NCBI GenBank assembly: GCA_010015655.1
Contig: ML976729.1
Location: forward strand, 232,359-296,358
DNA length: 64,000 nucleotides
Source of the DNA: Bimuria novae-zelandiae CBS 107.79
Taxonomy: Eukaryota; Ascomycota; Dothideomycetes; Pleosporales; Didymosphaeriaceae
Direction of reading: 5' to 3'
Shown here: in pieces, positions 24,404 to 36,182 of the stretch
Layout: each line of letters starts with the position of its first letter
Numbering within the stretch: the stretch's first letter is position 1
Notes under the pieces: generated by a model
Seen by the model: the letters and a program-made list of their open reading frames with translations, nothing else
What the model was told of the DNA's origin: nothing
Database searches by the model: none
Position numbers and translations under genes: made by a program

Positions 24404-27400
24404 TTTTAAATACTCTTAATATAAGTACTACTAGGATCCTTCTCTCTTCTATAGCTTTAGATAACTATATTACCCCTATAGGGATTAGCAAGAATAAGGC
24501 ATATAAATTTAACTTATATAATAGTAATTATACTCTTCTTAACACTTAGTTCCTATAGCTAGTCCTCTACTTCTTTAACTAAAACTAAGACCTTAAAAAT
24601 AAGAAGAAGGTTATTTTCGCTATAATCTATATATAAGGAAACGCTAAAGAATAGATCTATCCTTACTTAATTAAGTACTTAAACATGGATTATAATAATA
24701 AGGATAAAGACTATATTAATAAACATACTAATATAGTTAATATTATTAAGGACTATAATAACTTTAAAATATACTTTTAATAGATATTTAGGATTATTAA
24801 TAAAATAGCTATTACTAAACGCGCGATCTAAACAATTCGCTAATACTAGTTTATAGCTAAATATATAGTTAAGTTCTATAAGTACGCTATGCAACTTAAC
24901 TAGGAGGATAAATTTCTTAAAATAATATATAAATAAGATTTTAAACATAATATACGCGAAGAGCTCTTGCGTAGTAGTATAAAAATAAAGACTTTAAAGG
25001 AACTATATAAAAAGACTATCTATATTAATAGGGAATAGTTCGCCTTGCAAGAAAAGTTCCGTAAAAACCTAAGGAACGCTAGCTTTAGATAATAGGTACC
25101 TATAGTCTATAGGGCGCTACTAAAAGTACCTTAACGCTAGTAACGTAACTATTATAGCCCCTAATTTATAAAAGATATTTAGTTTAATAACCTAAAAAAG
25201 GGAACAGGAAAGGCTATAGGCTTTTAAAAGCCTAACTAATGTATCTTAGATAGAATCTAACGACAGGGGACTAAGACGCGTAAATGTTTTACATGTAGTA
25301 AATTAGGCCACATAGCCAGGAACTATAGATCTAAGAATAAGATTACTAGGCTGCTAAACGTACTAACTATTAATAAGGAAGAAACTACTAACAAAGAATA
25401 ATAAGTAGTAAATACTATTAAACAAGTTAACATCTATAACGAAGAATTAGAACAATTAGAGTTACCTAATTTATAACTTTATAAGGATATAGGTAAAGGT
25501 TTAAATAAGAAAAAAAAGAAGCTAATACCTTAATCTCTTATACCTTACCCTAGCTAAAGCAAACTAGTTACTAATAAGATAATAAACGTTTTTAACTTCT
25601 TAGAAAAACACTAACCTAAGGAAGGAGACTTTAGGTTTATAGTAATTAAATAATAAAATTATACTATAGTATTTTACTATACCTACTAACCTAATTTAGT
25701 TAGCAAAGCAGCACGTAAAATAGTAGACTATTACTACGCCCACAAAGACCCTAAGAAGAAGTACCTAAACAAAAACCTAAGCTATAAACTATAGTACGAC
25801 CTAGACTACTATAACCCTACGCATGGTTCTCTATAATAGACCTTTTATAGAGAAGATTAATATACCTTTTATTACTAAGCTAAGGAATATAGCTACTTTT
25901 CCTAAATATACTAATAATATAGATAGAAGTAGTTTAACTATCCTATTACCTATTATAATATTTACTTTTAAAATAAGCGCTAAACGCGATACTTCCTACA
26001 CTTTAATTAGGTACTAAACTAAGTAATATTACTACTAGTTAATAAAAAATACGTATTAGACACATGGCAAACATGCTTATACCCTAACTATAAAGAATAC
26101 AGGGAATAGAAAAATAAGTATAAATATAACTGTATAATAAAAAAGACCACGACTCTCTAGATTAAATTAGTAATAAAAAAAGAAGACGGTAAAGTTCCCC
26201 TACATAAGACTTAGTAATAGCCTTAGAAAAAGAATAAAGGATACCTTGAACCTATAGAGCTAGTAATAAAGAAAATATCTTTTTTAGACCTAGGCTTAGG
26301 CGAGAGAACGCCTTTAAAGAAGTAAATACTACTAATAGTTAGATATTAATTAAGCTACTAGTATAGCTTAAAGGAATATAAATAAAAGCTATGCTAGACT
26401 TAAGAGCACAGGGAAGTTATATATTAAGAAAAGCACTTAATAGAGTAGGACTTTATAAGCGTAAGAAGGCTATACCCTATACTATTTATATTATAAATAT
26501 GTAACTAATGCCTGGCAAAGCAATAATTAAATATAAGGTTAAAACTACGTCCATGCATTAATTATAAGAAGCTAAATAATATAATAATTAAGAATAGATA
26601 CTTACTACTAAACATACAAGAGTCTTGGGACAGGCTAGGACAAGCTAAGATATTTATATAATTTGACCTATAAGACAGATACCACCTTATATAAATAGTA
26701 ATAGGTGACGAGTGGAAAACAGCCTTTTAAACTAGATATAGACTATTTAAGTACTAAGTTATGCCTTTTAAACTCACGAACGCACCAGCAACATTTTAAG
26801 TAATAATTAATAACGTACTAAAGAACTACCTTAACATATTTAGAGTTACCTACCTTAATAATATCCTAGTATTTTCTAAATAGGAGAAGGATCATGTGCA
26901 ACACGTATAAATAGTACTATAAGTACTAAATAGCGCTAATTTATAATTAAAACTTAAAAAATATAAATATTATATTATAAAACTAGAGTTTCTAGGATGT
27001 ATTATTAACACTAAAGGTATTTAAGTAAGCACTTTAAAAATTAAGTTAGTAAGAAAGTAAAAATTACCTATTAATTTTAAAGAAGTATAAGCCTTCCTTA
27101 AATTTACTAAATTTAATAGGCAATTTATCACGAACTACTTTAAAATTATACTACTACTTATAAATCTTATAAAGAAAGATAGACCCTTTAACTAGATAAA
27201 AAAATATAAATAAGTATTCTAAACACTATAAGAAGCATGTATTACGCCACCCGTCCTTATACACTTTTAAAACGACAAACCCTTACGTATCGAAACGGAC
27301 GTAAGCGACTTAGCGGTTAGGGCATGCGCGAAACAAGAAAAGAATGGCAAATAGCACCTAGTTATATACTACGCATACAAGTTTATCTTAGAGGAATTAT

Positions 27401-28358
27401 AATATAAAGTACATAATAAAGAACTACTTATAATAGTAAAAGCTATAAAACACTAAAGAATCTATGCACATAGCTCCTTAGAGCTTATAATTTTTATAGA
27501 TTATAAGAATCTTACACGCTTTATAACTATAAAAGAATTAACCTAATAATAAGCAAGATAGTTAGAAACGCTAAGATAATATAAATTTAAAATTATGTAC
27601 ACCCTAAGTAAGAAAAACGGACAAGCAAATGCTCTTAGCAGGATAAATAATAAAGAAGAAAAAGGTAAGATATACTTTATAATACTATAATAAAACTCTA
27701 ATAGTTCTCTAGAATTAATAGCTAAACTTAATTAACTCCTTGTACTTACGCAAGAAGTATCCAAGGAACTATAAACTAAAATTATATAATAATACTATAA
27801 TAACCTAGTGTATAGACACCTAAGCATTAGAAAAATAATAAAACGTATCTAGTAAAATTATAGCTTTAAGAGAATTAAAGAAGTAGTAACTATATACATC
27901 CGCAAATATGTAGATTGCCAACGCAATAAATACGCAACACATTTTAAATATAAAAAGATATAGGCAATCTAAGTACTAGTTACACTATAGAAAGACATCG
28001 CAATAGACTTTATTATAAGACTACTAAGATTAAAAGATCCTATAAATAGAGTAAGTTACGACGCAATACTAGTAATTATCTATAGATTTACTAAGTACGT
28101 GGAATTACTACTATACAAGAAAATAATTATAGTAAACAAACTCGTATTCCTTATACTAAATCGACTTACATAATACCACAGTATTCTAAAGACAATTATT
28201 AGCGATAGAGACAAGCTCTTTACCTTAAACTACTAGATAACACTTATAGCACTTATTAGAACGAAACGAAAACTATTAACTATATACTATTTATAAACTA
28301 ATAGACAAATAGAACGTACAAATTAAATAATTAAAACGTACCTACGCATTTATTATAA

Positions 28359-28784
28359 TGTTAAGATCCAATCTTACAGACACTTGGCTAGGCTCCAGGA
28401 CGCCTATGGTCTACAGGTGACCAATGAAGGCGCAGTACCAGGAGGTCACGTGACTGTTCGACGTGCTCGACTCGAGCAAGTCGAGCAGACGCAGGAGCCA
28501 AGACATCTGCTCGCTATGCTCGCTTCGAGCATGTCGAGCAGGAGAAGTATATAGGAACGCAAGGAGGAGTCTCTTCTACTTGTGTTCAACCTGTTTATTA
28601 ATCTATTGTTTAGATCTGAGTAAGCAACCTTGTTGATTTGATTGTGCTGTACACACCTTCGATACCAACGCCCCCAGTGACACGCGCAAGCTATCACTAC
28701 CACCCTCTCCTGTCCTACTAGTATTCCTGCCCGAGAACCAACCTTAGCCCCTTAGGGATTAGCTATCTCTTTGGGATCTTAACA
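28359..28784 (+). repeat. Young solo LTR nested inside the Gypsy element
   Basis: A 426-bp LTR, TGTTAAGATCC to GATCTTAACA, flanked by TATAA on both sides (28354-28358 and 28785-28789). Its second half matches the host element's LTRs (AACCTGTTTATTAATCTATT and GTAAGCAACCTTGTTGATTT) but its first half is different. It contains repeats of CGAGCA and GTCGAGCAG and the sequence TCACGTGACTG. It is clearly GC-richer and less mutated than the surrounding element, which indicates later insertion. A spurious 85-codon open frame lies inside it. Confidence 0.9.
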
Positions 28785-29639
28785 TATAATAACTAGAAGA
28801 ATAACTAGATTTCCTTATTACTTATAGCATAGTTAGCATACAACAATAAGATATTAGTAATAATAGGATTTACACTATTCTATGCAAACTATAAAAGATA
28901 CTTATATCTCTTTATTTAAACATTTCCTACAGCGATTAAGACAAAAGAAGTAATAAACATGGCAGACACTATAAAAAAACATATATATAACTCTAAGAAA
29001 ACCTTAAAAAAGCCTAATAGGAAAGGATTTCTTATATAAACTAAAAAAGAAAAACAGTACCTTAGCTAAAGAACAGGGATAAAGCATACCTACTTACAAA
29101 AAATCTTTAAACTTAGAAGAAAAAGCATAAGAAACTAGACTATATTAAGGTTAAACTATTTTTTTATTATTAAATAAGTATTACTAGTTAACTACTAATT
29201 AGAACTACTACTAAACAACTAATTAGAACTACTACTAGACGGGAAAATATATCTAGTATTTTATATAAATTAACTTAAACCTATAGACCCTAAGATACTA
29301 GTTAAGACAACCTTCTATTACTAGCTAGAGGAAGAAAATAAATTTAAAATTAAAATACTCTTAGAATATAAAAAAGTTAAATAAGAAAACTTCTAAAATA
29401 ATAAGTTCTAATAAGAATAGTTAGTTAAGTAGAAGGAATACCCACACTTAGAAAATATATAAAAACCTAAATTAGAACTTTATAAGAACTGCTAACAGCT
29501 CTTAAAGAAGGCACGAAATAAGATCTATAACTACTACTACTATACTAAAGTAATAAGAGAAATCTTTAAAGGAAATAAGACTTACGATATAATAATAATA
29601 AAAGAAAAAACTATACGGCAGAAAAGGAAGGTTTTAACT

Positions 29640-29985
29640 AAATAATAAACTAGTCTATTACCTTAGCACCTAAAGCAGCATTAGGATTAACTAATACTAT
29701 TACCTAAGCTAGTTTCTCATAAGCCTCTAGGGCTTCTAACTTATTCACGGTAGACATACTATAATTAAATAACTTTTATTCCTTTTAACGTAACTTCTTA
29801 TATTAATTACGTAAACGCGCTATCTTCTCGCGTGCTAGATAAGTATGTAAGAGCGCTATATAAGCAAGCTCTTTTTCTACCTAAAGTTTTACCTCCTCCT
29901 TAGCCTCTAACTTTTCTAATTTTTCTAACTTAGTATCTATCTTTAAATAATCTAGTAAAGGAATATTCTCTAGCTTACACTTTTA
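29640..29985 (-). pseudogene. Decayed antisense open frame near the 3' end of the Gypsy element
   Basis: On the minus strand one frame runs about 115 codons between integrase/chromodomain and the 3' LTR, with only a few stops, each explicable by CAA/CAG to TAA/TAG. It reads a charged, coiled-coil-like protein: LDYLKIDTKLEKLEKLEAKE, then EKELAYIALLHTYLAREKIA, and MSTVNKLEALEAYEKLA near its end. No family is recognised. It could be an accessory antisense gene of the retrotransposon or chance. Confidence 0.4.
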
Positions 29986-30198
29986 ATTTTTATACTAAAT
30001 ATAATTAGTATACTTTAAGTGTAGTAATAATAGCTAGTAAGGTAATTACTTCTTAGCATAGTATGTATAGATAACTATAATAAATACGTAATTTTACTCG
30101 AAATAATTAGCTTGTAAATAATAGTATTAGGCAGATTAAAAAAGTAGCTTTATAAGTAGTTAACTTATAAGGATATTAAGTCTAGAAGAGGGAGCTAA

Positions 30199-30673
30199 TG
30201 TTAAGATTTGTAAGGGACTGGGTGCTCATGGGCGTAGCCCATTACAGGATTTATTAAAACCTAATATAACGCGAGACGGGGCATGGACACTTATCTATGC
30301 AACTAGCTAAGATTCCTAACTTAGCTATAAATTACGTGACTAAGTCACGTGTCCTAGAAATATTGGGCGTCCCAGAAGTATCTTGGCACATGGGACTTTG
30401 GGATTCTTAGGACTCCCAGGATTCGTGGAACTAGTCATGTATATAGGAACGCTATAATAATCTTCTACTATCGTGTGTTTAACCTGTTTATTAGTCTATT
30501 GTTTAGATCTAAATAAGCAACCTCGTTAATTTAATTATACTATACATACCTTTAATACTAACGTCCTAGTAATAAGCGTAAGCTATTACTATACCCTCTC
30601 CTGTCCTACTAGTACTGCTGTCCGAGAACTAACCTTAGTCCTTAGGGACTAGCTACCCCTAGGGTTTTTAACA
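30199..30673 (+). repeat. 3' LTR of the Gypsy element
   Basis: A 475-bp LTR from TGTTAAGATTTG to GGTTTTTAACA, followed by the duplicated ATTTT. It carries the segment GACTGGGTGCTCATGGGCGT that is missing from the 5' LTR. Confidence 0.88.
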
Positions 30674-32243
30674 ATTTTTTATTATTAACTTTTTTAGAGC
30701 TATAAATATTCCTTTAAGGCTTTTTACTAATTAAGAAAATTATACGCTCTTTATACTTAAGTAGGTAATTAAAAATTAGCTCTATTATATTACTTCTTAA
30801 GTTACTTTAAAGATAAAGTTTTACCTTTTATTTAACACTATTTTTTATATCTTAAGGCCTTCTAAAGGTACTTATTTTTATACGTTAGAAGTTACTTTTA
30901 TATAAAAATTAAGTATATTATCTTGCTAAGCTTATATAACTCCTTAGTTACGATATCCTTAATTATGAAGCGTAATAGTTACTTTATTTTATACTAATTT
31001 AATATTCTAAGTACTGATATAGAGTTCTTTTATAATTTAACCTCTAAAATAGGATCCCTATTAAATTATTTAAAGATAAGTATAAGATCTAGTGGTAAAA
31101 TACTTATATACCTAAAAGTGTTAATAATTAATTACGGCGTAATTAATATAGTTTAGGCCCTTTAGAAGAATATAAAAATGTTATTTTTAGTAATTGTTAA
31201 TAGTTTTTAGCTAGTAAAAGTGGATAATTAAAAAAACTTAAATATATATACGTTAAGAGGCTATAATATATATATTAAATATAGGCAAAATATGGCTAAG
31301 AGGATCTTATTTTAATTATAATAATAAATAAAATCTATAGTAAAATAAGACCTATAATTATTCAAAATTAAAAGTTAATATACTTATTAAGCCATTTTAG
31401 CTTTCTCTATTATATAGTAATTAAATACTTATTAAAGCTATTAAAAGCCTATCTCGTTATTTAACTAGCTAGTAGAAGATAAGGTAATAAAGACTTTAAA
31501 ATATTAAGAATAAATTTTTTTTTACTTAGCTTAATTATAAGCTCCTAGCATTAAATTAATAAATTAATAATAAATTAATATTAGATTTATTAGCGCATAT
31601 ATATGTAATAATTAAAGTCTACTTATAGTTACTATCTTATATAGATTACCTTACTTAGTAACTTTTATATAAAGGTTAATTAAAAATCCTTTTTAAGTAG
31701 CTAGTAATACTAAGAAGGAAGCCTTTCTTATTTATATTATAATAATAATAAGGCTCTATGCTATACTTTACGACTTTTTTATATAAAAACTTAAAATAAA
31801 GCTTATATTTTACTTTTAAATTAGCGTTATGTTATTTAGCATAATATGAAGGCGTTACTATTACGCTTAATAAGGCGATTAACCTAAAATATACTAACGT
31901 TTTTTAAGTAATATAGGACGTAAAGTTTTATATTATTTGCTCTATAAAAGGAAGGCTATATTTAGTAAGGCATTTAATACATTATAGAAGGTACTTTTTT
32001 TATTATAGGCTAAGTATACGGCGCGTAGTATTAATAATTATACGTGCTTACATAATACGTTAGTACCTATATATTAATATAAAATATATAACGCTAAATT
32101 ATTTTATTTTTTATAATTTAATTACTACTATCTTGGCGTTAATTAGGTCTATATTAGTAGAGTTGTGGCGCGTCAAAGTAGGTGCGCGATCACGCGGGGT
32201 TGCACATTGAGTGATGTTGCGCACTGACTGCCGAGACACGGTA

Positions 32244-32484
32244 TACTAGTGCGTCTACAACGAGTTTAGCCGCGAAAACCACAGCGCCTCCTCCCGCTCG
32301 CCTGCACCAGTGTGGCTCCACCATCGCGAGTCCACGATGCTCAATCTCGCTGTTAATCATGCTACTGCAACAATCAATATATTCTCTTCCTCTCCGTGCG
32401 ATGACCTTTCTGCCCCCAGCGGTGTCCCTTCACCCTTCAACCGTGTCTTAACCTAGTCGCTCTTTCATTCGGTCCATATACATA
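32244..32484. promoter_or_regulatory. Promoter region of the chitin-binding protein gene
   Basis: GC-balanced, pyrimidine-rich 240-bp stretch between the end of transposon copy B and the start codon. The gene therefore has almost no unique upstream sequence before the transposon island. No specific operator is recognised. Confidence 0.35.
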
Positions 32485-33750
32485 ATGCATTCCGCTCTCC
32501 TATTGGCCTTTACAGCCCTATTTCTTAATATTAATACCCTCGAAGTCCGCACTTTGGGTCGCTGCGGAACACAATCCAAGAACAAGCTCACTTGCAAAAA
32601 TCCGTATTTGGGAATTGTTGCTCCAAATTGGGATACTGTGGCTCGACCTCCGCATTTTGCGGGACTGGATGCCAGAAAGGTTTTGGCGACTGTAACTCCT
32701 CTGTCTCTTCGACACGTGCGGTATCAACTCGGCCGGTCACCAGTGTGAGGGTCTCCACCTCTTCCGTTTCTTCGACACCTGTGGTATCGTCTCAGGCGGT
32801 CACCAGCTCGAGAGTCTCCACCTCCTCTGCTTCCTCGGGCGTGACAGCCTCTACAGCAGTAATCATCTCGATCGTCTCGAACTCTTCTGTTTCTTCGGCC
32901 CAGGCGTCTTCCTCTTCGGCGGTCACGAATGCGAAGGTCTCCACGGATGGAAGTTGCGGCGGTGCGAATGGATTTACCTGTTTAGGATCCGCGTTTGGAA
33001 ACTGCTGCAGCGAATATAGATGGTGTGGAAGCGCCGACATTTACTGCGGCACAGGCTGCAATGCGGCGTTCGGGAGTTGCAGCGTGGCCAGCGCATCGGT
33101 CGTGTCATCTTCGTCCTCGACTTCGGCATTCTCCATGGTGGTTCCGACTTCATCGACGATCGCGACTTCGACTACTATCTCTTCGGCTGCGCCTTCATCA
33201 ACCCAAAAGGTATCCACGGATGCCCAGTGCGGGCCAAGCTACGGCGGAACGACCTGCTTAGGAACGGCGTTTGGAGACTGTTGCTCTGAGTACTCGTGGT
33301 GGTAAGTTCACTTCTCTCAGCTCCATCAATACACAAACCAACACGTCTCGCAGCGGAAGTTCTAGCCTCCTCTGTGGAACTGGATGCCAGAACGGATTTG
33401 GAAAGTGCGACAACGAAGCCATTCCCTCATCGTCTGTTCTCCCACCGAGCTCAACTGCTTCATCTTCCCCATCCAGCACTTCAGCAGCCCCATTACCAAC
33501 TCTTACATGTGGCGTCGGAGGCTTCGCTGACAATGTGGACTACTACGCTTCTTCATTCAACTTGATTGACACCTCGGATGTGTCGACGTGTGCTACTCTT
33601 TGCCTGGCGGAGCCAACGTGCATGAGCTACCTGTTTAATCCTCTCTTGCAAAACTGCGCATACCTTGTGTACTCGCTTGAGCAAGGCGATTTCATCGCTA
33701 CAGATGGCACGGATCAGCTGTTTTGGGAGCGGGCTTGCGCCGAGGATTAG
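32485..33750 (+). pseudogene. Secreted chitin-binding (CBM18) protein with a 1-nt frameshift
   Basis: The ATG at 32485 opens a signal peptide (MHSALLLAFTALFLNIN), then GRCGTQSKNKLTC, the start of a hevein-type CBM18 module. At TGCAAAAATCC (32594-32604) the frame is lost. One base later the module continues FGNCCSKLGYCGSTSAFCGT and GCQKGFGDC. A Ser/Thr/Val-rich linker follows, then a second CBM18 (CGGANGFTCLGSAFGNCCSE) and a third (CGPSYGGTTCLGTAFGDCCS) that is spliced at 33302-33353 into CGSSSLLCGTGCQNGFGKC. The C-terminal region (LIDTSDVSTCATLCLAEPTC to FWERAC) resembles a PAN/apple-like domain. Spacing in modules 2 and 3 shows module 1 needs six bases where five A are found, so a single base was lost. 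Such proteins coat fungal wall chitin or mask it from plant chitinases. It is either a broken gene or a sequencing error in an A run. Confidence 0.75.
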
Positions 33751-34109
33751 AAAGGCGGGTTGTGGGCCGCGCAGCAGCAGCAAACTGGGGGGTCGGGAGC
33801 TGTTAGTGATTCACGACCCAGTTAGTGTCAAAATGATAGAGAAAATGTTACTCTGTTGATACTGTGACATTATCACACAGCAGCGCGTGAAAGTATGAAG
33901 ATGCGCGCCCGTGACGCGACTATACGTTATTCAAGTTTAGCGCGGGTGCACCTAGCCCCACCTCCAGCTTACTCTTATCCCGATTCCACTCATCTTTGTA
34001 AACCTCTTTCCATCCGAACTACGACGACTCATGGGTGCAGTCCTACCGTGCATTGCTATTGCATCTCCACTCACCTTCAGGGTCACCGTACTCTTGTCTA
34101 CTTCTGGTC
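33751..34109. other. Intergenic region
   Basis: Downstream region of the chitin-binding gene and promoter of the F-box gene. No specific signal recognised. Confidence 0.3.
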
Positions 34110-35885
34110 ATGGCCGACCTTCCACGGGAGGTACAGTCGATGATCGCATGCTACCTCAGCGATCCAGATCTCTGCAACTATCGTCTTGCCAGCCGCATGC
34201 TTGCGAGAATTGGTGCTCGAATCTTGTTTCGAACCTTCGCCTTCCGTGCCAGTGGTGCCAGTGTCGCTCGGCTTCAGGACGTCTCTAATAACCCTCAACT
34301 TTCCCAGCACGTCCAGGCTTTGATTTGGGACACCAATCTGTGGAATCTTCGTCTGGGTAAGGCCTGGTACACCGATAACTTCGGGTCCTGGCTCGAGCGT
34401 ATCCGTATCGGGCCAGCGTGGGATATTGGCCGTTATGTTGACCCACACATTCAGACTGGGTCGCGCTTTACTCATGAGCTTCACACAAGCACCAAAGAAG
34501 ATCTACCTTGGTGTTTTGATCATCCTCTCTGTGAAGAACAATGGTCGGCGTGGTTCCAGCGGAACGGAGAAATGGTACGGCCGAGGTTTGAGCAATACAA
34601 GCAGAGGGTTACTGATGAAGAGTGCGCTCTGTTGCACGACCTGAGTTACAATGGGCTTTCGTCCAATATAGCTCACCTTCCGAAGCTCGAAAAGGTTTTC
34701 ATCATCAATGGACGGTTCACGTACACACCTGGTGGAGTACGCAAAACACATTATAGATGCGGACCGCCAAAGGACTCGGACTGGTACAGCAGAGGTGAAC
34801 GACTCCATGCTACGGATGACAAAGATCTTTGTTTTGTCGCGGGTGTTCTTCCCTTCTGGTCTCTTCTGCTTGCCTACGGTGATGGACTGAAGAAACTCCG
34901 GATCGATGCCCTAGATTTGAGAGCGTTCTGCGGGGATCTAGAAAGATTAGGTTTACGCGGTAACCGGCCTCAGTACGAAACCCCCCTCACTCGCTTGTTC
35001 GAGCCTACATTTGACAAGCTCGCCTACAACTGCAATTTTTTCGTTTACCCTAAGCACCGCAAATTTCACCGAGAGTTCGAGATATACCCTCCCATCGATA
35101 TTAACAACAATGCCCTCCGCCTTTGCAAGCATCTTACCAGCCTACGGCTGACAATCACGACCGCTGATTACTTCCGAGACCACTCCAAAACGTTACTTCG
35201 TTGGATGGGGGCCACACTCAAGAACTTCTTGCGAGGACTGCCAAAGCTGCTCTCGCTGAGCCTCAGTTTCGAAGGGCACACACCCAATCCCTGGAACCAA
35301 ACACACTTATCGTTCGTAGTGCCACAATTTGCGGGTGAATTCGTATGGACGCGATTTGTACTAGCAGATCCAGTTCTAGTGTGGCCTTCCCTCCGGAAGC
35401 TTGTGCTATCTTTCGTCCGCGTAAACCGCCATCAACTCGTGATGCTCGAGACATGTCGCACAACTCTCAAGAATCTTCGTCTATTTCAAATAACACTTGA
35501 ACTTGTAAACGAACCAGGTCTTCAAGAATCGGAAACTCCGAACACGTGGAAAGAGACGCTGGGAATTTTCAAACTCATGTTCGATGACGTGCACAGAGTT
35601 TTGGATTTGGAGAAGGCAACGGTGGGAGGACTCATCCGCTTGACTAATCCGTACATTAGGAATGAAATGCAGCACCTGATGATGGACATGGCCCCCGCTT
35701 CTTCTTTAGGATCCCAGACGGAAACGCTGGGTATGAGTCTGGGTAGATATCTCGTTCACGGCGGCGAGTGTCCTATTGCTGCATTGGAAACAATGCGAGA
35801 CTTGGCTTACATATCTACGATGCATTGGCAGCAATATACTCCGGGAGAATGGTCGTTCTACCCTTATGAAGTTAGTGACAACTGA
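34110..35885 (+). CDS. F-box protein
   Basis: Intronless 591-residue protein. The N-terminus, MADLPREVQSMIACYLSDPD followed by LCNYRLASRMLARIGARILF, is an F-box (LP.E....I..YL...DL...RL.SR), the motif that docks on Skp1 in SCF ubiquitin ligases. The rest is rich in Leu and aromatic residues without a recognised substrate domain. The stretch from LPKLLSLSLSFEG through VWPSLRKLVLSFVRV to TLKNLRLFQITLEL suggests degenerate leucine-rich repeats, as in many fungal F-box proteins of expanded families. The ATG at 34110 is chosen because the F-box begins four residues later; a GTG further up is not a plausible start. The substrate is unknown. Confidence 0.8.
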   Translation: MADLPREVQSMIACYLSDPDLCNYRLASRMLARIGARILFRTFAFRASGASVARLQDVSNNPQLSQHVQALIWDTNLWNLRLGKAWYTDNFGSWLERIRIGPAWDIGRYVDPHIQTGSRFTHELHTSTKEDLPWCFDHPLCEEQWSAWFQRNGEMVRPRFEQYKQRVTDEECALLHDLSYNGLSSNIAHLPKLEKVFIINGRFTYTPGGVRKTHYRCGPPKDSDWYSRGERLHATDDKDLCFVAGVLPFWSLLLAYGDGLKKLRIDALDLRAFCGDLERLGLRGNRPQYETPLTRLFEPTFDKLAYNCNFFVYPKHRKFHREFEIYPPIDINNNALRLCKHLTSLRLTITTADYFRDHSKTLLRWMGATLKNFLRGLPKLLSLSLSFEGHTPNPWNQTHLSFVVPQFAGEFVWTRFVLADPVLVWPSLRKLVLSFVRVNRHQLVMLETCRTTLKNLRLFQITLELVNEPGLQESETPNTWKETLGIFKLMFDDVHRVLDLEKATVGGLIRLTNPYIRNEMQHLMMDMAPASSLGSQTETLGMSLGRYLVHGGECPIAALETMRDLAYISTMHWQQYTPGEWSFYPYEVSDN

Positions 35886-36180
35886 GTCGGACCAGCGTGG
35901 CTTAGCAATATGCTTTTGCTGCATTGAATACGCTGACTGAGGAATCCGGCTAGGGATACGTAGGCGGGCGGACCGGGCAGTCGATTCTCTGGCCTGAACC
36001 ACAACAATCCGACACTTGATGGCAAATTTTGGGGCGGCGATGCGCCCCTCGCGCCTGTGAACTGCGTGAAGCGCACCTGCCGACGTGGTCCTGGGAACGT
36101 CACGCTCCTTCGCCAAACTCCATGATGTTGACCAAGGGCCCCACAGGTCGGCTGCATGTCGCTGAATCAGCGCGCTTATC
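35886..36180. other. Intergenic flank before transposon copy D
   Basis: GC-balanced sequence with no supported gene. Confidence 0.3.
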
Positions 36181-36182
36181 TA

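Larger units (their letters stand above)
23972..30673 (+). mobile_element. Complete Gypsy-type chromodomain LTR retrotransposon, decayed
   Basis: A 6702-bp element flanked by ATTTT on both sides (23967-23971 and 30674-30678). LTRs are 23972-24403 and 30199-30673. Reading through stops on the + strand gives the expected order. Gag is at about 24500-25400, ending in a zinc knuckle CFTCSKLGHIARNY whose last Cys reads Tyr. Reverse transcriptase at about 26580-26880 has WKTAF, VMPFKLTNAPATF and YLNNILVFS where YLDDIL is usual. RNase H lies near 27290-27540 (IETDVSDLAVRACAKQ) and integrase after about 27800. A chromodomain-like end near 29400-29520 includes a GYPH.EN.W-type motif seen in pieces. 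Changes such as TGT to TAT and GAT to AAT are G-to-A, as RIP produces. A solo LTR interrupts the integrase. It cannot make functional protein. Confidence 0.9.
23475..32241 (-). mobile_element. Fot1/pogo-like DNA transposon split by a Gypsy insertion (copy B)
   Basis: The left terminus CCGTGTCTTGGCAGTCAGTG at 23475 has its inverted partner ending at 32241 (CACTGACTGCCGAGACACGG), with TA at 23473-23474 and 32242-32243. The span is 8767 bp. Removing the 6702-bp Gypsy element and one 5-bp duplication leaves 2060 bp, the size of its relatives. The transposase is on the minus strand; near 31720-31640 it reads YN.NKKGFLL...YLKRIFN..LY, the motif seen as YNIDKKGFLI in copy D. All frames are broken. 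Confidence 0.85.

Noticed and set aside
24679..25017. Open frames of 60-90 codons inside the Gypsy element (24679-24948 minus, 25823-26017 plus)
   Set aside because: They are AT-driven Ile/Asn/Tyr/Phe-rich products, antisense to or within decayed gag and pol, without motifs.
28446..28703. 85-codon minus-strand frame in the solo LTR
   Set aside because: It lies wholly in LTR sequence and reads no conserved motif.
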